This document shows positions 47,568-60,640 of a DNA stretch of 64,000 nucleotides, one piece after another. The translations under genes and the position numbers were made by a program. The stretch is from Adiantum capillus-veneris (Eukaryota > Streptophyta > Polypodiopsida > Polypodiales > Pteridaceae), in the NCBI GenBank assembly GCA_014529385.2, contig CM043946.1, forward strand, positions 17,069,077-17,133,076. Direction: 5' to 3'. Each line of letters begins with the position of its first letter. Position 1 is the stretch's first letter. The notes beneath the pieces are model-generated. The model had not been told where the DNA came from, ran no database searches, and worked only from the letters and a program-made list of their open reading frames with translations.

Positions 47568-48086
47568 TAAAGTTGCAGATTTCCAGTTTTTTGGCACAGA
47601 ATCCTTCCTAAAGCTTTCTCTAGTGCTCAGCAACTCACAGATACACAGAAAATTTCTCTGACTTTTGTTTATTGCAAGTTTCACTACTAACTCGACGGTT
47701 TAGTGATCTAACATGCAATCAACCATATCAAGCAATTACTCCAATGATTATTAGCTCTAGATCAGGATCAAATGAAGTCCTACCTAAGCTATTCCTAATC
47801 ATAAAATGGGTTTGGTAATTGTGACTTTAAAGATATCCACTGTCACTCACGGACTAGAAAATTCTTCTTCTATCAACAACTACTCAACACCAACAAAACA
47901 ACAAACAAATCTAAGCAAAACTAAAAATACTGTCAACACGGAAGACCCAGGAATACCCCACTTCCTAGTATCTCTCGAGATCTTTGGAGTCCACCACTCC
48001 TAGATCTTTTCTAACTAAATTATACAAAGTAGTTTATACGACTCACCTCATAGGATTAGTCTAAGGTCACCTACTTAGGGCTCTCG

Positions 48087-48104
48087 TCCCCGGCAGCGGC
48101 GCCA
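48087..48104 (-). other. Primer-binding site of element B, tRNA-Asp type
   Basis: The minus strand reads TGGCGCCGCTGCCGGGGA, one mismatch from the tRNA-Asp complement and two bases from the LTR. Confidence 0.85.
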
Positions 48105-48106
48105 AA

Positions 48107-49051
48107 TGTTAAGGCGGTTACGCCGCTAGCGGAAGCTAAATAGCGAGAACTCAACCAACAATAGAATTTGTCAGACGAGGACGAAGCTTGACCCGCAGGC
48201 GCATGGAAACAACTAGGTGGGTGTCAAATCACCTACTCGACCTTCTAATGACAATCACTACTAAGGAAATCAAATCTAAGTTCTAAAATACGCAAGTGAC
48301 TGAAATCCGTACTACGAACGAATGCTATACGAAACAGGATCTAGAATCATTGAATTGATCTCAAACTCAAGGGGAAGTCTATACACTAGGTAAGAACAAC
48401 ACCCTAAAGACTTGAACTGCAAAATCAACCTATAACCACTCCGTGCGGTAAACGCGTATGAAGACAGGCCGAAAAATACAGGTGACCAAAACTTGACCCC
48501 GATGGTACTAATGTGTAGCTCTACTCGTTGTGGTTCTATAGATATGTTGCACGCTCTATTCCGACACACGAGTTGGAAGAAAACTCACACCAAAGCTCGT
48601 AGGAACTTACCACACATAGAAGCCGATAGCGCGCACTCTTGGTATCAGTGCGTAGCTCTCGCCGTTGCTAACACAATGGCGGTGTCGCTTCTCCAATGGC
48701 GGCTCCGTAGCTCGCGTAGCAAGTAGATAAGACTCTCTCTCTCTCTCTCTCACTCTCTCTCAGACACAGTCACGGCGCTCAAAAACTCACTTTGATTAAT
48801 AATCCCCCATTCCCTTAGGTTACAAAACTTTGGCTTATATACCTCAGCCTTGGAGGTGAGAACATCTCTAACTAATTACATCAGCAAGTGAAAGTACTTC
48901 GGGATTACAAGCTGGAAACTCAATTGAGTCCCATTACTTAATGAATGGCTCAATTCAAAATCAATGTCGGAAAGACATTTATTACAATCAATGGTTACAA
49001 AAATGATGAGTGTGAGCAAAAATGTGGGTGTGATCCTCTGCTGGCTCAACA
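48107..49051 (-). mobile_element. Element B 5' LTR
   Basis: 945 bp, TG...CA ends; copy of 30522-31464. It differs from the A LTRs in several blocks (for example around the TATA box), marking a sister subfamily. Confidence 0.95.
48834..48841 (-). promoter_or_regulatory. TATA box of element B 5' LTR
   Basis: TATATAAG on the minus strand, about 210 bp from the LTR start. The 3' LTR has TTATAAG instead. Confidence 0.6.
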
Positions 49052-49072
49052 CTCTCTCTCTCTCTCTCTCTT

Positions 49073-49652
49073 CCCGCTTGCAAATAGGCGGCGCTAATCT
49101 TCGACATTAGAGCTGTGATGCCATGCATTGTTGACAACACTTTGCTGCGGCATTCTCTCTCTCTCTACCGGCAAACAGGCACTGATGAGTGGATGTGGAC
49201 CGACTTGCTAATCCATTAGGCTAAGGAATAGTTCTTCCTTCTTAGCTAGGCTTACTTGCTGGTCATGTGCCTCAATATCCACCTCCACTACCGTTGGCCA
49301 CCTCTTCATCCTCTTCTGTTTCCTCTCTTTTTGTGTATTGCAGGCCCTCGACCTCTTGCTCCTCTTTGATTGCATAGTTCTCCACCCTTGCAAGCGGCCA
49401 GACCATGCAGCTACTGCATCAATAGACTTGCCGACTGCACGTGATCCATATCGTCGACCAAGTCGTCACGACGACATGAGCCCAAGTGATGTGATGGGAG
49501 CATGGTGGTAGATGGCAGGGAGCTTTCCCAACCCCTCCAGCACAGCGCACCTTCTGTCAGAGGGTTGGGGGCAACCCGCTATCGGAGGGCTGCACAGACA
49601 GCTGCACTTGCGCCCGCGCTCAATATGCAGGAACTGTGATGCATTGTTGATA

Positions 49653-49719
<67 letters not shown>

Positions 49720-49743
49720 GCCGAAGGCGGCCGGCCATACTAG
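49073..49743 (+). mobile_element. Right part of the Helitron with its 3' end
   Basis: Non-coding, resumes after element B. Two related segments containing TGTGATG...CATTGTTGA occur near 49112 and 49636. It ends in a (GA)n tract, the GC hairpin and CTAG. Confidence 0.7.
49658..49716. repeat. (GA)n microsatellite before the Helitron 3' hairpin
   Basis: About 29 GA units directly upstream of the terminal hairpin. Complementary to the CT tract in the left half of the same Helitron. Confidence 0.95.
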
Positions 49744-49745
49744 TA

Positions 49746-49750
49746 CCTAT
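49746..49750. repeat. Target-site duplication CCTAT of element D (right)
   Basis: Matches 25698-25702. The two copies lie 24 kb apart because of the nested Helitron and element B. Confidence 0.75.
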
Positions 49751-50348
49751 TATTTTCAATGTAATACTCAATCTTATTTGATCAAGAAATAAGCCAAAAT
49801 AGATCTCCAAGAAGATCCTATTATTATACTCTTCTTGCTCTTCCTCCTCAGTCACCTAGTTAGGGAACTCCTACAAGAATTCATCCATTAAGGGTTCCAT
49901 TATCCCAAAATCAAAAAGATCCTTAAGTGTTATGACACTCCATATCATGAATGAAATGACTACTCGTCACCATCTTATATCATGAATGCAAAAGATTCAT
50001 GATATACACAATTTGAGAACTTTTTGTTAATTGGATGCATCATTACTAAACATGGAAAGAAATAAAATAGGAAGAGAATACGCTTGTGTATTAGAATTGA
50101 TTTCTTCTTCATTTAGAATATGTGTCAAAGGGGAATACTTGAGGGTTACAACCATTCCTGATCTTTATTAGAAGGGGCATGACCATTTCACATACAAAGA
50201 CCAATTCAGTGTCATGAAAGTATAAAAACAAAAGAGATTTCCATATTATATGTGACTAAGAGTATGTGCAAACGGCATATCATAGATAGTGAAATAAGGC
50301 CTTAGGATCTTTTTGAGAGCTTGTTCTATCCCCACTCAAGGAGAAAAA

Positions 50349-50580
50349 TTCAACACTTACAAATGTTTATACAATAGTGTAAACATGTAAAGACTTAAGA
50401 AATGGGCTTGACAGCCCCGAACACAAAAAACTAGGTCAGATGTATGGTTGCTTGGCATTAGGAGGACAATTCAACACTTAAACATGTTTATACAACACTG
50501 TAAACATGTAAACACTCAAGAAACGGGCTTGACAGTCCCAAACACAAAAACTAAGCTAGATGTATAGTTGCTCAACATTT
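50349..50580. repeat. Imperfect tandem duplication, about 119 bp x 2
   Basis: Units 50349-50467 and 50468-50580 share TTCAACACTTA, GTAAACATGTAAA, GGGCTTGACAG and GATGTATRGTTGCT. Confidence 0.85.
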
Positions 50581-50610
50581 AGCAAAATCCAAGATAGAAA
50601 GTACCTCAAC

Positions 50611-50690
50611 TTGTCTCACCATAGAACCATCCTTTGGCCATAACCATACCTTTGTCTCACCATAGAACCATACGTTGGCCATAACTTGTG
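50611..50690. repeat. Tandem duplication, 41 bp x 2
   Basis: TTGTCTCACCATAGAACCAT followed by a TTGGCCATAAC segment occurs at 50611 and 50652. Confidence 0.9.
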
Positions 50691-51672
50691 TATAACTATG
50701 TGCTTATTAGAATGTGCACTACTCAGTCCACACACAATTGTGATGCAAATGTAGCTCACTAGATTACGAAGAGACATTCACACACCTTTGATTGAAAACA
50801 ATCATGTGCCTTTCTCTTTGTTTCCACATCTACTTGACCTTGATTTTGGAGTTTCTCTCAAGTAAAAGCTTGTATCATCTTTTAAGCCACTGAATCTCCT
50901 TTTAAATATGGTACAAAGTTTTTGACCTCACACAATTAAAATACAAGTTACAGTATACAATACAGATGGACAGAGATATACAATACATATTTTTTTAGTT
51001 ATAAGAAGACAATGCACTTGGGATGCAATATGTGTGCACATGTGGGTGCCCAAAAGAAGGAAAAAACACCACACATGTATGGTCATGAGGTAACACACTT
51101 CCTTCAGTATTTTTTATAGTTTAGAGGGATTATGCCCTTCCCCCATGAGTAGGTTGCCTTTATTGTTGAAGGGGAGTATTAGCTGAGTAAGGATGTACAC
51201 CTTGAGTGCTGAAGGGTATTGCCTTCAAAATTTATGAAGGTTCGTAAGGATTATGTTACCTTGCTAGGATTGTCGTCATGAAAGTGGCAAGCCTTGTATA
51301 ATTTGTTCTTCAACTATGCTCTTTACTTGAATGCTCTCTAGCTAGCTCTTCACATGACATTCCAATTCATGTACAAAATTGATACTAAGCAAGCTTCACC
51401 GCCGTCATCTCCAAAGTACCAATTCAATTATATGAGCAAATATGTGCATTTTTTTTACTACTAGTTAAAAGAAGTTCAAAACAATCAAAGAACATTGACT
51501 TATTTGAGCAAGCACATTGTTTCATTAATATTATAGAGAGTAGGCATACATCTTTTGAAGGTCCATTTGATCACAATAAATTGGATCCCACATTATAGAT
51601 TTTATAGAATAATGATAGCCATTGAATAAGAAAGCAAAGGTGGGAAGTGCACTATCGATGCTCTATTTAGAT

Positions 51673-52613
51673 TGTACTTGCTCACAAAAAGGCCGTTAGC
51701 GGCTAGACACACCCTATGAAAAATGACTGCTCAGCGGATTATTATTTTTTGTAATTATTCATTTATTGAGAAAACCTGACATTTCACCTTTGTAAATATT
51801 GGGGCTTATAGAAGTTTCCAGATTCTATGACATTTAGATTGAGTAGATGGTTAAATTGGAACATTAGGGTTTGAGACTGTAAGATATTTATACCACTTTT
51901 TGACCTTAATGAAGGACCTTTGTCATTTTTTTTTAAAAGAGTACTGTCTGTGAGTGAGCGTACTGTGTACGAGAGAGAGTGAGACCTTCATCTTGATGCT
52001 ACGCGCGCACCGGTGGTCGAAATCGAGTGCGGAGAAGTGCAGTGTGTTGCCCCCGACGAGAGCTACGCGCCGATACCTACATTGTGGGCATACGGTCCGG
52101 TTCTGCGAGCTCGACCTACGAGCTTCATCTGGTGATTCGGTGAGCATATGCTATCCATTTTTGCATTTCAGCATATCCACATGTTTGCATTGAGTAGAGG
52201 TACAGATTAGACACTTTAGTTTTCAGAAACGACGACCTACAAATTTCGGCCGGACATCCTACATGATTTTGCACCAAGTGTTTAGGGTTGAGATTTTGGT
52301 TCATGGACCTTAGGGAGAGCGACCTATTGGTGTTAGTAGGGTCTCCTTCAAGTTCTATGGCGTTTCGAGACCGTTTGATGGGTATTTGGCTCTTGGAAGC
52401 GTTGTAGGAAATCTCCTCTTATGCACTCCTGAAGGCTGTAGCTTAGACATTGGGTAGAGATCTCTGTAGGAATTAGTCGAGAGTCGGTCAAGTGTAGATT
52501 GACACCCTATGCTTTCTTCCACGCGCTTGCGGGTCGAGCTTCGTCCTTAGCTGACAAATCTTGTTAGGTGAGTTCTCACTGTGCTGACGTCTGTCGCGGC
52601 ATATCTGCCAACA
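51673..52613 (+). mobile_element. Element C 5' LTR (left edge uncertain)
   Basis: The right end GCCAACA is certain from the primer site that follows. TATTTATA at 51885-51892 is a likely TATA box, and the sequence after it (GTCTGTGAGTGAGCG, a GAGAGAG tract, GCTACGCGC) parallels the A LTR. The left edge was set at a TGT about 210 bp before the TATA box by analogy with A; the 3' LTR needed to confirm it is outside the window. Confidence 0.6.
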
Positions 52614-52614
52614 T

Positions 52615-52632
52615 TGGCGCCGTTGCCGGGTA
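52615..52632 (+). other. Primer-binding site of element C, tRNA-Asp type
   Basis: TGGCGCCGTTGCCGGGTA, one mismatch from the tRNA-Asp complement, one base after the LTR. Confidence 0.85.
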
Positions 52633-53153
52633 CGAAAACCCTAGGTAGGTGACCCAGACTAGTCCTTAAGGCTAGGGATTCTTTGGCTTGCCAGAGTCTC
52701 GTTTTACTTTAGATAGGATCAGAGGGTGCAGGACTCTGTAGGTCTTAGAGGGAGTCTAGGGAGCGTGTGTCTGGCTTAGATCCTTCGACTTAGGTAGACT
52801 TAGGTAGACTTAGATAGTTTTTAGGCCTTAGTTGAGTTGATGAGTAGGAGTTGGAGTGGTAGAAGCGGTGAAAGGAGATCTTGAGAGTCCAGAGAGGCCA
52901 GGAAGCAACCAAAACACCATTATCACCATTTCACATGATGAGTAGGAGTAGGGTAAGTAGGACATCATGATTCATGATCTAGAGCACTTCATGCATGTTA
53001 TACTTGCTATTAGGTTCATCACAAGGTTGTAAAAGACGCAAAAGAGTGTTTGAAAGCTGAAGTGAAGTTCAAAAGTTGCTGTGAGTGTTTATGAGAGAGT
53101 TGCAGAGCATCAAGAGCATTTTTGTCGAAAAAAAAATAAATTTTAAGCCAGGA

Positions 53154-54021
53154 GACATCCTATGCATAGGATGTCTACAGGCTAATCTGGTGGGAATTTT
53201 GAAACTTTGAGTTGACTAGTGTGTTCAGAAGGTAGGTTTTACCCAATTTTCACCTGGAAAGTGGAAATTTGATCATATCTTGACAAGATTAAGGCCAGAT
53301 AGACAGAAATTGCCAGACATCCTACCCAAATTGTGCCAAGTCATTATTTTAAGACCAAAACCAAAGGGTGGCTGCATGAGCATGATCTGCATGATACATT
53401 GAGTGACTGAGAAGGGTTTCATCTCATTTGGGTGAGAAAATTGGGTTCTAAGCAGACTTTAGCATCTTTGACTGAAAGGGGCTAGAACAGCTAAAATTGG
53501 GGTCTTTTGAAATCCAAACCAAAAGCTAAGCATAGCACTGGGTTACTGACATCAAGGGGAAGTTGTGGTTCAAGTCTGGGGTCAAACAGGCCAAATAGAC
53601 ATCCTACGCGTAGGATGTGTTTTGTGTGAATCAGTAGTCCAAATCCAAATTTGAGCATACCAAAGTGATCAGCACATCAAGGGGAGTCTGTGCTTTTCAT
53701 TTGAAGCCATTTTGAGCAATAAGACATGCTACGTGTAGAATGACTAATGCATGAAATTGAAGCCAGAAAAACTAACTGTAGGCATAGCAGGGTGTTGTAT
53801 AGCCTGAGGCAAGCCTCCTAGTCAATTTTGGTCCAAATTGGAGTTGATTTGACTGGTCAGACCAACATCAAGCTGCTAGAACAGATTTCTGATCCATTGA
53901 CCAGCTTATAGGTGTCCAAATCAAAAAGTAAAAACAGTTGTGGGTGCAACCAATCAAAGGGAACCCATAGTGCAAAAATTCAGGCAAAACAGAGGAGGAG
54001 ACATCCTATGTGTAGGATGTC
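53154..54021. repeat. Palindromes in element C leader, with altered arms
   Basis: Perfect copy at 53154-53175 (core CATCCTATGCATAGGATG). Near-perfect copies at 53598-53619 (core CATCCTACGCGTAGGATG) and 54000-54021. Degenerate copies at about 53314 and 53723. Relative to A and B, both arms differ at the same paired position (CATCAT/ATGATG against CATCCT/AGGATG), so symmetry is preserved. Confidence 0.85.
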
Positions 54022-54416
54022 TATAGGGGCTTATTGAAGAGAAAATTTGACCGAGGACATACAGTGATGTTCCAATTGACTTGAAGGTTCCAGAACTTCT
54101 TTCAAAAGTGAATTTGGACCTTGTTTGACCTTTTGACAGAGCAAAGACGGAATTAAGACTTTTCAGGTAAATTGACCAACATCTGAGGGAAGTACAATTC
54201 CAGATTAGCAGACCTAATCAAGAACATCAGAAGTGTATAAATACAGTAGTGGTTGAGGTTAACTCTCCATTTATACCAATCATTACTAAAACCACCTCTA
54301 GTGGTTAAGTGCTTTGATTCGATTGTCGAAATTAAATGCTTGTGTACAGGTATATTCAGCAGCAAAGCAAGAAGTTGTGCGGAAACTAATCTTTTGCCAG
54401 GTGAGTAGTTGGATTT

Positions 54417-57400
54417 GTGTTAAGTTGCATTGCTAAGTTTGATGAATTTAAGTTCAGGAAGACACATTTTAGAGACCAAAAGGTGGCAGGTGATCAAGGT
54501 AGCTTAGTGTCCACCGACGAGAGTGTAACTCAGGCAAGGCTAGATCCACTAGCACCAATTATCAAGGGGGGTAGTGATACTGAAACTTCATCCGATAAGT
54601 CCTTCTTTATGATCGGTAGTCAACAGCCAGGAGGTTTCACCTATGAAGGACCAATGCCAAGAGGAAGGACCTCCCTAAATCCTTTGAATGATTCCAAGTT
54701 CACTATAATCTTCTTAGAAGGAACAAACTCAAGGGAAGCCCTAGTTTATTCTGACTATCGAGGAAGCAAGTGTATTTGGATTGAAGAAAGACCTGCCCAG
54801 AGACTGGAGATAATTCGAGTCTATGATGATGGAGATAGATTCTGAGACGAAAAGGGGAACCACTATCTGATAGTTAGTAACCCTGAGGATTACAATAGAT
54901 ATGGAGATAACATGGCAAAAGGAAAGATGGTTTCAGAAACTCAAGAACCACCTCCAAACATTGATCGACCTGGAGCAATTTTTATGTATGATAAGAAAAC
55001 AACCAGGGTCTCAACTCATAACGAGAATGTGGGGATTTACAAGCATGAGAGCGAGGGAATAGTCTCTCACTTCCGATGCAAATAACGCTACCCAAACGAA
55101 TTAACCAAAGACAAGGTTCTTTACTTATTCTCTTATGAAATTACTATGGGGAAGGATATCATTTTTGTTGATAGGTACGGGCGGGAATACAAACGTATTC
55201 TCCCGGAGGAGGTAGAAAAGGCAACAGTTCCAGAAGCATCAACATATGCCCCAGAAGAAGTGCCAAGAGCCACCTACACCCCTAGCAAGTCGACAAATCC
55301 ATTTTCAAAAGAATATGACGCGACCTCACATTCTACCAGACAACAGACATTCAACAATCAAAACCAACCAGCAACTCAGCCATCATTGCAGGCATGGCTG
55401 AGTCAGAGTGCAACATTAGAACAAGACCGAAACCGAGATGGTTATCAAGCCGCACGAGGGCTAAGGGATTTACAAGAACCACCACTCTATTCACGGTATC
55501 AAGGTGAGAGTAAGCCAAAAACTCAAGGGTCAACAAAGCCGGGAAGACCACCCATAGAACGAGTTCGAAGAGATGAACCATCTCTTGCAAGAATAGTTAG
55601 AAATTACGGCTTAGGAGCACCATTGGGAGAGGAACCCGCCCCACTACCGAAGGCCAGAGGAGGTATATAGATTGGGATGAGGAGATCCAATGATGAGATT
55701 TGTAGACCATCGTAGAATTAGACCTTCTCAGGTGCAAAAATGGGTAAACAAGAAATACACGGTAAACAGAGATCCTAGAGATCGTGTAGCAGCCTTTGTG
55801 CGTGTAATTAGAGTTGAAGAGGTGTTAGACTTCCCTACCCAATTTGCAGGGTTTGGACTAACACTAGAGGAGGATGCAGTTACTTGGTTTGACTCTGTGG
55901 AGCGTAGAGACTTTGAGTCTATGGAGGAGGTGTTTGACGAGTTTATTGAGGAATTCTCACAAAGGGAGATAGCTCATAATACTGTCTCATAAATCCATAA
56001 ATTCAAATAAAAAGACGGGGAATCTGTGCGAAAGGCAACCCTGCGACTAAAAAGATATGTTAAGTTCTGCCCTGTGGAAGAACTGCCAACTCAGTCCAGA
56101 CTTATGCTTATCTTTATCCAAGGACTGAGGAATGCAGATCTCCAAAAGGACTTACATATGAAGAGGAGCGCAACGTTAAATGAGTTAACTAAGGAGGCTC
56201 TTTACCTTGTAGACAATTGTGCGGTCTACAAAGAGGGTGAATTCAAGGATCTTGACGACGATTCATCCTCACAACAAAGTGAAAGCAAGTCCGCTAAGAT
56301 GGCACCGAAAGGAGAAGTAGCTGTAAGCCAAGAGAAGCTTGTAGAGGAAGTGCTAAAAAAAGATTAACCTGTATGCCAAATCACAAGCTAAACAGCCAAA
56401 GTGGTGTGCTATTGAACAAAAATGGACAAACCATGGGACGGAGGAATGTTATTATAACAAGGGGTATGTGAGAGAGAGACCTTATGCTCCCTAGGCTCAG
56501 GTAACATCTCCTCAACTTCCACCGATGCCTAGGTATCAAGCAGGCAACCTACCAGGACCTGTAGGTGTAGAAAGACCACACCCAGTGTTGGGGCAACAAC
56601 CACCCCTACCAGGATTACGACCAGTCGGCATAAGATACACACCAACAGTAACCGAACCAGAAGAGAAGTCTTTGGTGCCTATGCATGCATATTACAAAGA
56701 TCCCAATGGATATGTTGAAAATCCTGCCTATTATCCACCGGAAGAACCCTCAACGCCAGAACCATGGAGCATTATAGGAAGTGCATGACCACCAACAACT
56801 GCACAGGCAGCAAGAGAAGGAAGATATAGCTTGGACGAACAAACATTGTTGTTCATAGCCAACGGAGGTATGGACAGGCAGAGACATGCATACCAACAAA
56901 GAGGAGCTCAAGGAGCACCTCAACAGCCTAAGGGACCTTGCTACAAGTGTGGTGGAGACCATTGGCTAAGAGACTATCCTCATGATGAAATCATTAGAGT
57001 CAACGCATATTGCACCAAGTGTGGAGTTACTCATTTAATTCCTGATTGTCCTAAGAACCCGAGCAAAGGAGCAAAAACTACCTTGAACATGCTAGAAGCA
57101 GTGCCTTCCAGTGGAGGGTCAAAAAACGAGACAATAATACCTATTCAGGTAGTGACACGAGCCCAAGCTCAAAGAATGACGAACGAACCCATAATTGAAG
57201 AGCCAAAAACAGATGCCCCAAGTAGGAAAAATCATAGAAGCACTTGGAAAGCTAGAAAGGCGCGTATGAAATCCAGGAGAGAACAAGAGCAAACCGCTCT
57301 ATCCGAGGAGTTAAAAGACACGAAGGATAGATTAGAGCGGTTAGAGGATCTAGCTAGTCTAAGCTCACACATTGTGGCAACCATAGCACCCAAGGAAATA

Positions 57401-57475
57401 GCAGAACCCAAAAGTGCAAGATCAGGAGGATCAGTGTTGGCAGAAAAGGTAAATGAGCAATTAAAAAGCTTATAG
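54417..57475 (+). pseudogene. gag: Gag of element C
   Basis: Broken into at least six open pieces. The original start corresponds to the ATG at 54442 (M-N-L-S-S-G-R), now out of frame with the following piece. The unrecognised N-terminal domain is recognisable (W-I-E-E-R-P, Y-D-D-G-D-R-F), the gag core is at 55690-56230 (G-F-G-L-T-L-E, T-W-F-D-S, F-I-Q-G-L-R-N-A-D-L-Q-K-D-L), a proline-rich spacer is at 56525-56788, and the two short zinc knuckles are near 56940-57050. The first knuckle has lost its last Cys (now Tyr); the second (C-T-K-C-G-V-T-H...C) is intact. Diverged from A and B but with the same domain order. Confidence 0.85.
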
Positions 57476-58850
57476 AGCCAGACTCAAAAACAACCAAACC
57501 CAAGAGCAAAGATGGATGACTTATCCATATGCTGAAATAGAAAAATAGAGGTTGGAAATGTGTAGAAAGATGATTGAAACAGCTCAATCCTTGATAGAAA
57601 AACAACTTGAAAAACCTTCAAGTTGGCATGAAGTACCAGCTCCAACCCCTATCAAAACAACTTTAGAGAAATGAAGGAAAGACTCACGAATGCCTCTGAG
57701 TCTAGGGGAGAGCCTATCATAGTGCCAAATACAACAGAAAAGGCAAGTGATGGGTTTCAACCTAAAACATTGGTAGAAATGGGTAGGGATTGTAACGGTC
57801 TAGAAAATCTGTGGAAGCAAATCCAGGATGCCAACGAAGCTAACAAGGTGAGTTACCACATGAAAAGCACGAGAAAAGAGAAAAATGAGATCTTACCTCC
57901 TATTGAAGAATTTGAGGCAAGATCACAAATGAACTTTGATATACATTCACAAGGGGGAGACCAAGGATCAATTAGTTCGGGGCACAACCAACGAGACTCA
58001 CTAAAAACTCTACCCTCTTACCTAGGAGAGTATGAATCCAATTCTGAGGTGAGAGCAGTCCCATCCCAAAGACTTTCTTCTAACATAATGATGGATTCAC
58101 AAGGGTTGATTGAGTTGCTGTCCACCCCTATGGCATGTACAATCACATTAGCCGAACTCCTAAGGTTACGACAAAACATGTGGACCACAGTAGGCAAATG
58201 CTTAGAAAAATTTGGAGTGAAAAACCCCACCTATAAGCTTCAGGAAGGGATCAGAGAATTGGACAAACACTAGGCACATATGTACCTTTAAACAAGGTTG
58301 GAGAGTATTGTGAGAGAGAAGATGGAAACACCACGCTACCAGTAGAATTCCAAGGAGTAGTTTCCAAAGCTATTCTAGACAGTGGAGCAGGAGTCGCTAT
58401 CGCCACCAAGGAAATCTAGAAAAATGAGAAAAACCGGCTTTGAGAGCTATTAGAATGAAATTGAAATTGGTAGACGGGTTCATAGAAAAGCCTCTAGGAC
58501 TATTAGAAAAAGTAATTGTCACCTCGTGCGGAATCGAGTATGAGCATACATTTGCAATAGTCGATTTCGACAAAAAGAACAATTACGAGATCACCTTGGG
58601 AAGACCATTCATGAGACAATTAAAGATGGTCCAGGATTGGGGTTATGACCACATATACCTCAAACATGGCGAGACTATAACCAAAATACACCTAAAAGAC
58701 CATAGTTACAAAGATGTGAACCAGACACCATTGGAAGATTTTGATTCAGCTACATTGGCAGGGTCTGAACTCCCAGCATGGTTAGGGCAACAAAAAGGGC
58801 TATGGATGTGCGGAGCTTCACATTGCGGGAGCTTAAAAAGAGAAGAATGA
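57476..58850 (+). pseudogene. pol: Gag-pol linker and protease 1 of element C
   Basis: The linker is recognisable by W-M-T-Y-P-Y-A-E-I and by T-L-P-S-Y-L-G-E-Y near 58010. Protease 1 starts I-L-D-S-G-A-G-V-A-I-A (Asp codon 58378-58380), then a stop and frameshift near 58420, then F-A-I-V-D-F and I-T-L-G-R-P-F-M-R-Q-L. The catalytic Asp and the hydrophobic-Gly motif both remain, but the chain is broken. Where A and B are separated by stops, C has sense codons, which shows that gag and pol once formed one frame. Confidence 0.8.
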
Positions 58851-59750
58851 GTCTTAGAAAGAGCGATTCATGACAAGGATTATATTCCGGAACCTTTTCC
58901 TGAAGATGCCTTGGAACCTCTAGAATGGGAACACATACTAGCAACATTGGATGTCTGTACCATTACAGATAGCCCAACGACGAAATTTTGCGCGATAAGG
59001 ATGGCTATGATGTGCTACCCTATTACATGGTAAGCCTTATACCAGGAGGAGATGAGAATGTAGAACCAACATAACAATAAGAGTTTTATAACTCCTCTGA
59101 GCATCTGGAAGTAAATAACGATGCAGATAATGAGTGTTCAGACAGCTCAAGCGAGCGTGGGGAGAAAACAGAGAATATCAAGTTTTATGATTCTGCCAAT
59201 CAGCACCCTAGACGCCAGGAACGATATAGGAGAAAACGAGAAGAAAACAAAATGAGAGAGAACCTGATGCCCAGGATAAAGGATAAAACTCACTATCTAA
59301 TGCTTGTCAAAGCAGAGGATTGTGTAAAAGACCAGATATCAGGAAGATTCTCAAGAGTGCGAAGGGAACGGACGCAAGCAGAAATAAAACAAGTATGGAA
59401 AGCTAAAACAGAAACAAAATCAAACAAATCTCAAAAATCAAAACAAGAAACAACAAAATACCTAGAGTGGACCAAATTGGAGCGTTAAAAAAAATACCAA
59501 GACCTGAAACGGTGTTTACGAGAGGTATGGACGACCGAGGCAGAAAGTGATGGTAAGGAGGAGTCAGAAAAAGGAAACATGAATGTACCATCACACTATC
59601 GGAAATTCACCATCAAGGACAGAAAAATCATAATGACACCACCAGTCAGGGAAAGCCTATAAACCAGGAATCTTACGATGGGCCGAAAAATGCAAAACAG
59701 ATAGACCTCGCTGAACCAGGTGAAAAGCCTCAGCCGGTCTATATCGCAAC
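58851..59750 (+). pseudogene. Charged protease-RT linker of element C
   Basis: Homologous to the long Lys/Arg/Glu-rich spacer between protease 1 and RT in A and B (shared L-M-L-V-K-A-E-D-C-V-K-D and S-H-Y-R-K-F-T-I). Several frameshifts and stops. No catalytic motif. Confidence 0.7.
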
Positions 59751-60640
59751 TGATTAGAGCCTGAAGAAGAACGGCTAACACAACTTCTCAAGAAGTATAA
59801 AGATGTGTTTGCATGGTCCTACAAAGACCTCAAAGGAATTGATCCATCGATATGCCAACATACAATTCCTTTGAAATCAGATACTAAACCTAGCAAACAA
59901 CGTCCTTATACATATAATGACACATTTGCTAAACGAATCAAAGAGGAGATTGACAAGATGATGGATGCTGAATTCATCTATGAAATCGAGCATACAGATT
60001 GGGTGTCACCCATTGTGGTTGTCCCCAAAAAGAACGGAAAGCTGCGAGTGTGTGTGAACCTCAAAAAGGATGCAGCCACCATAAGGGATAATTATCCCTT
60101 GCCAATCATAGAACATGTACTTGAGAGGGTGGCTGGGAAACGGGCTTATTCCTTTCTAGATGGGTTTTCAGGGTATAACCAACTGGCAATTGCAATCGAA
60201 TATCAACACAAAACAGCGTTTGCCACAGAATGGGGAATATATGCGTATAGAGTTATGCCATTTGGCTTAACCAATGCACCAGCTACCTTTCAAAGGTTAA
60301 TGACTCATGCGTTCAAAGAATACCTGAGAATATTCTTAGAAATATACATGGATGATCTTTGTGTACACTCTCTTCTACGAGAAGAACATATTGACCATTT
60401 ACAAAAGGTATTTGAGAAGTGCAAAACATATCGAATCTGTCGTAACCCGGAAAAGTGTATTTAGTCAAGGCCGCATCTTAGGACACATTGTCTCAAGAAA
60501 TGGCATAACCACTGACCTAGAAAAAATCAAAGTCATAGTAGACCTGCCCAGGCCTGCTAATGTGAAACAAGTGCAATCCTTCATGGGACTCTGCGGATAT
60601 TATCGAAGATTCATATATATATGTATGCAGTCATTGCACA
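59751..60640 (+). pseudogene. pol: Reverse transcriptase of element C
   Basis: Open piece 59805-60464 has V-S-P-I-V-V-V-P-K-K-N-G-K-L-R, F-L-D-G-F-S-G-Y-N-Q-L-A, M-P-F-G-L-T-N-A-P-A-T-F-Q and the catalytic Y-M-D-D at 60345-60356. A frameshift near 60463 moves the connection domain (L-G-H-I-V-S, V-K-Q-V-Q-S-F-M-G-L-C-G-Y-Y-R-R-F-I) to another frame. This is the most conserved part of C relative to A and B and the best place to build an RT tree. Confidence 0.9.

Larger units (their letters stand above)
49751..51672. other. AT-rich sequence without a supported gene
   Basis: No frame longer than about 60 codons of coding character. It contains repeated ATCATGAATG-type motifs near 49945-50000 and the two tandem duplications listed separately. 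No retroelement motif recognised before the LTR of element C. Confidence 0.5.
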
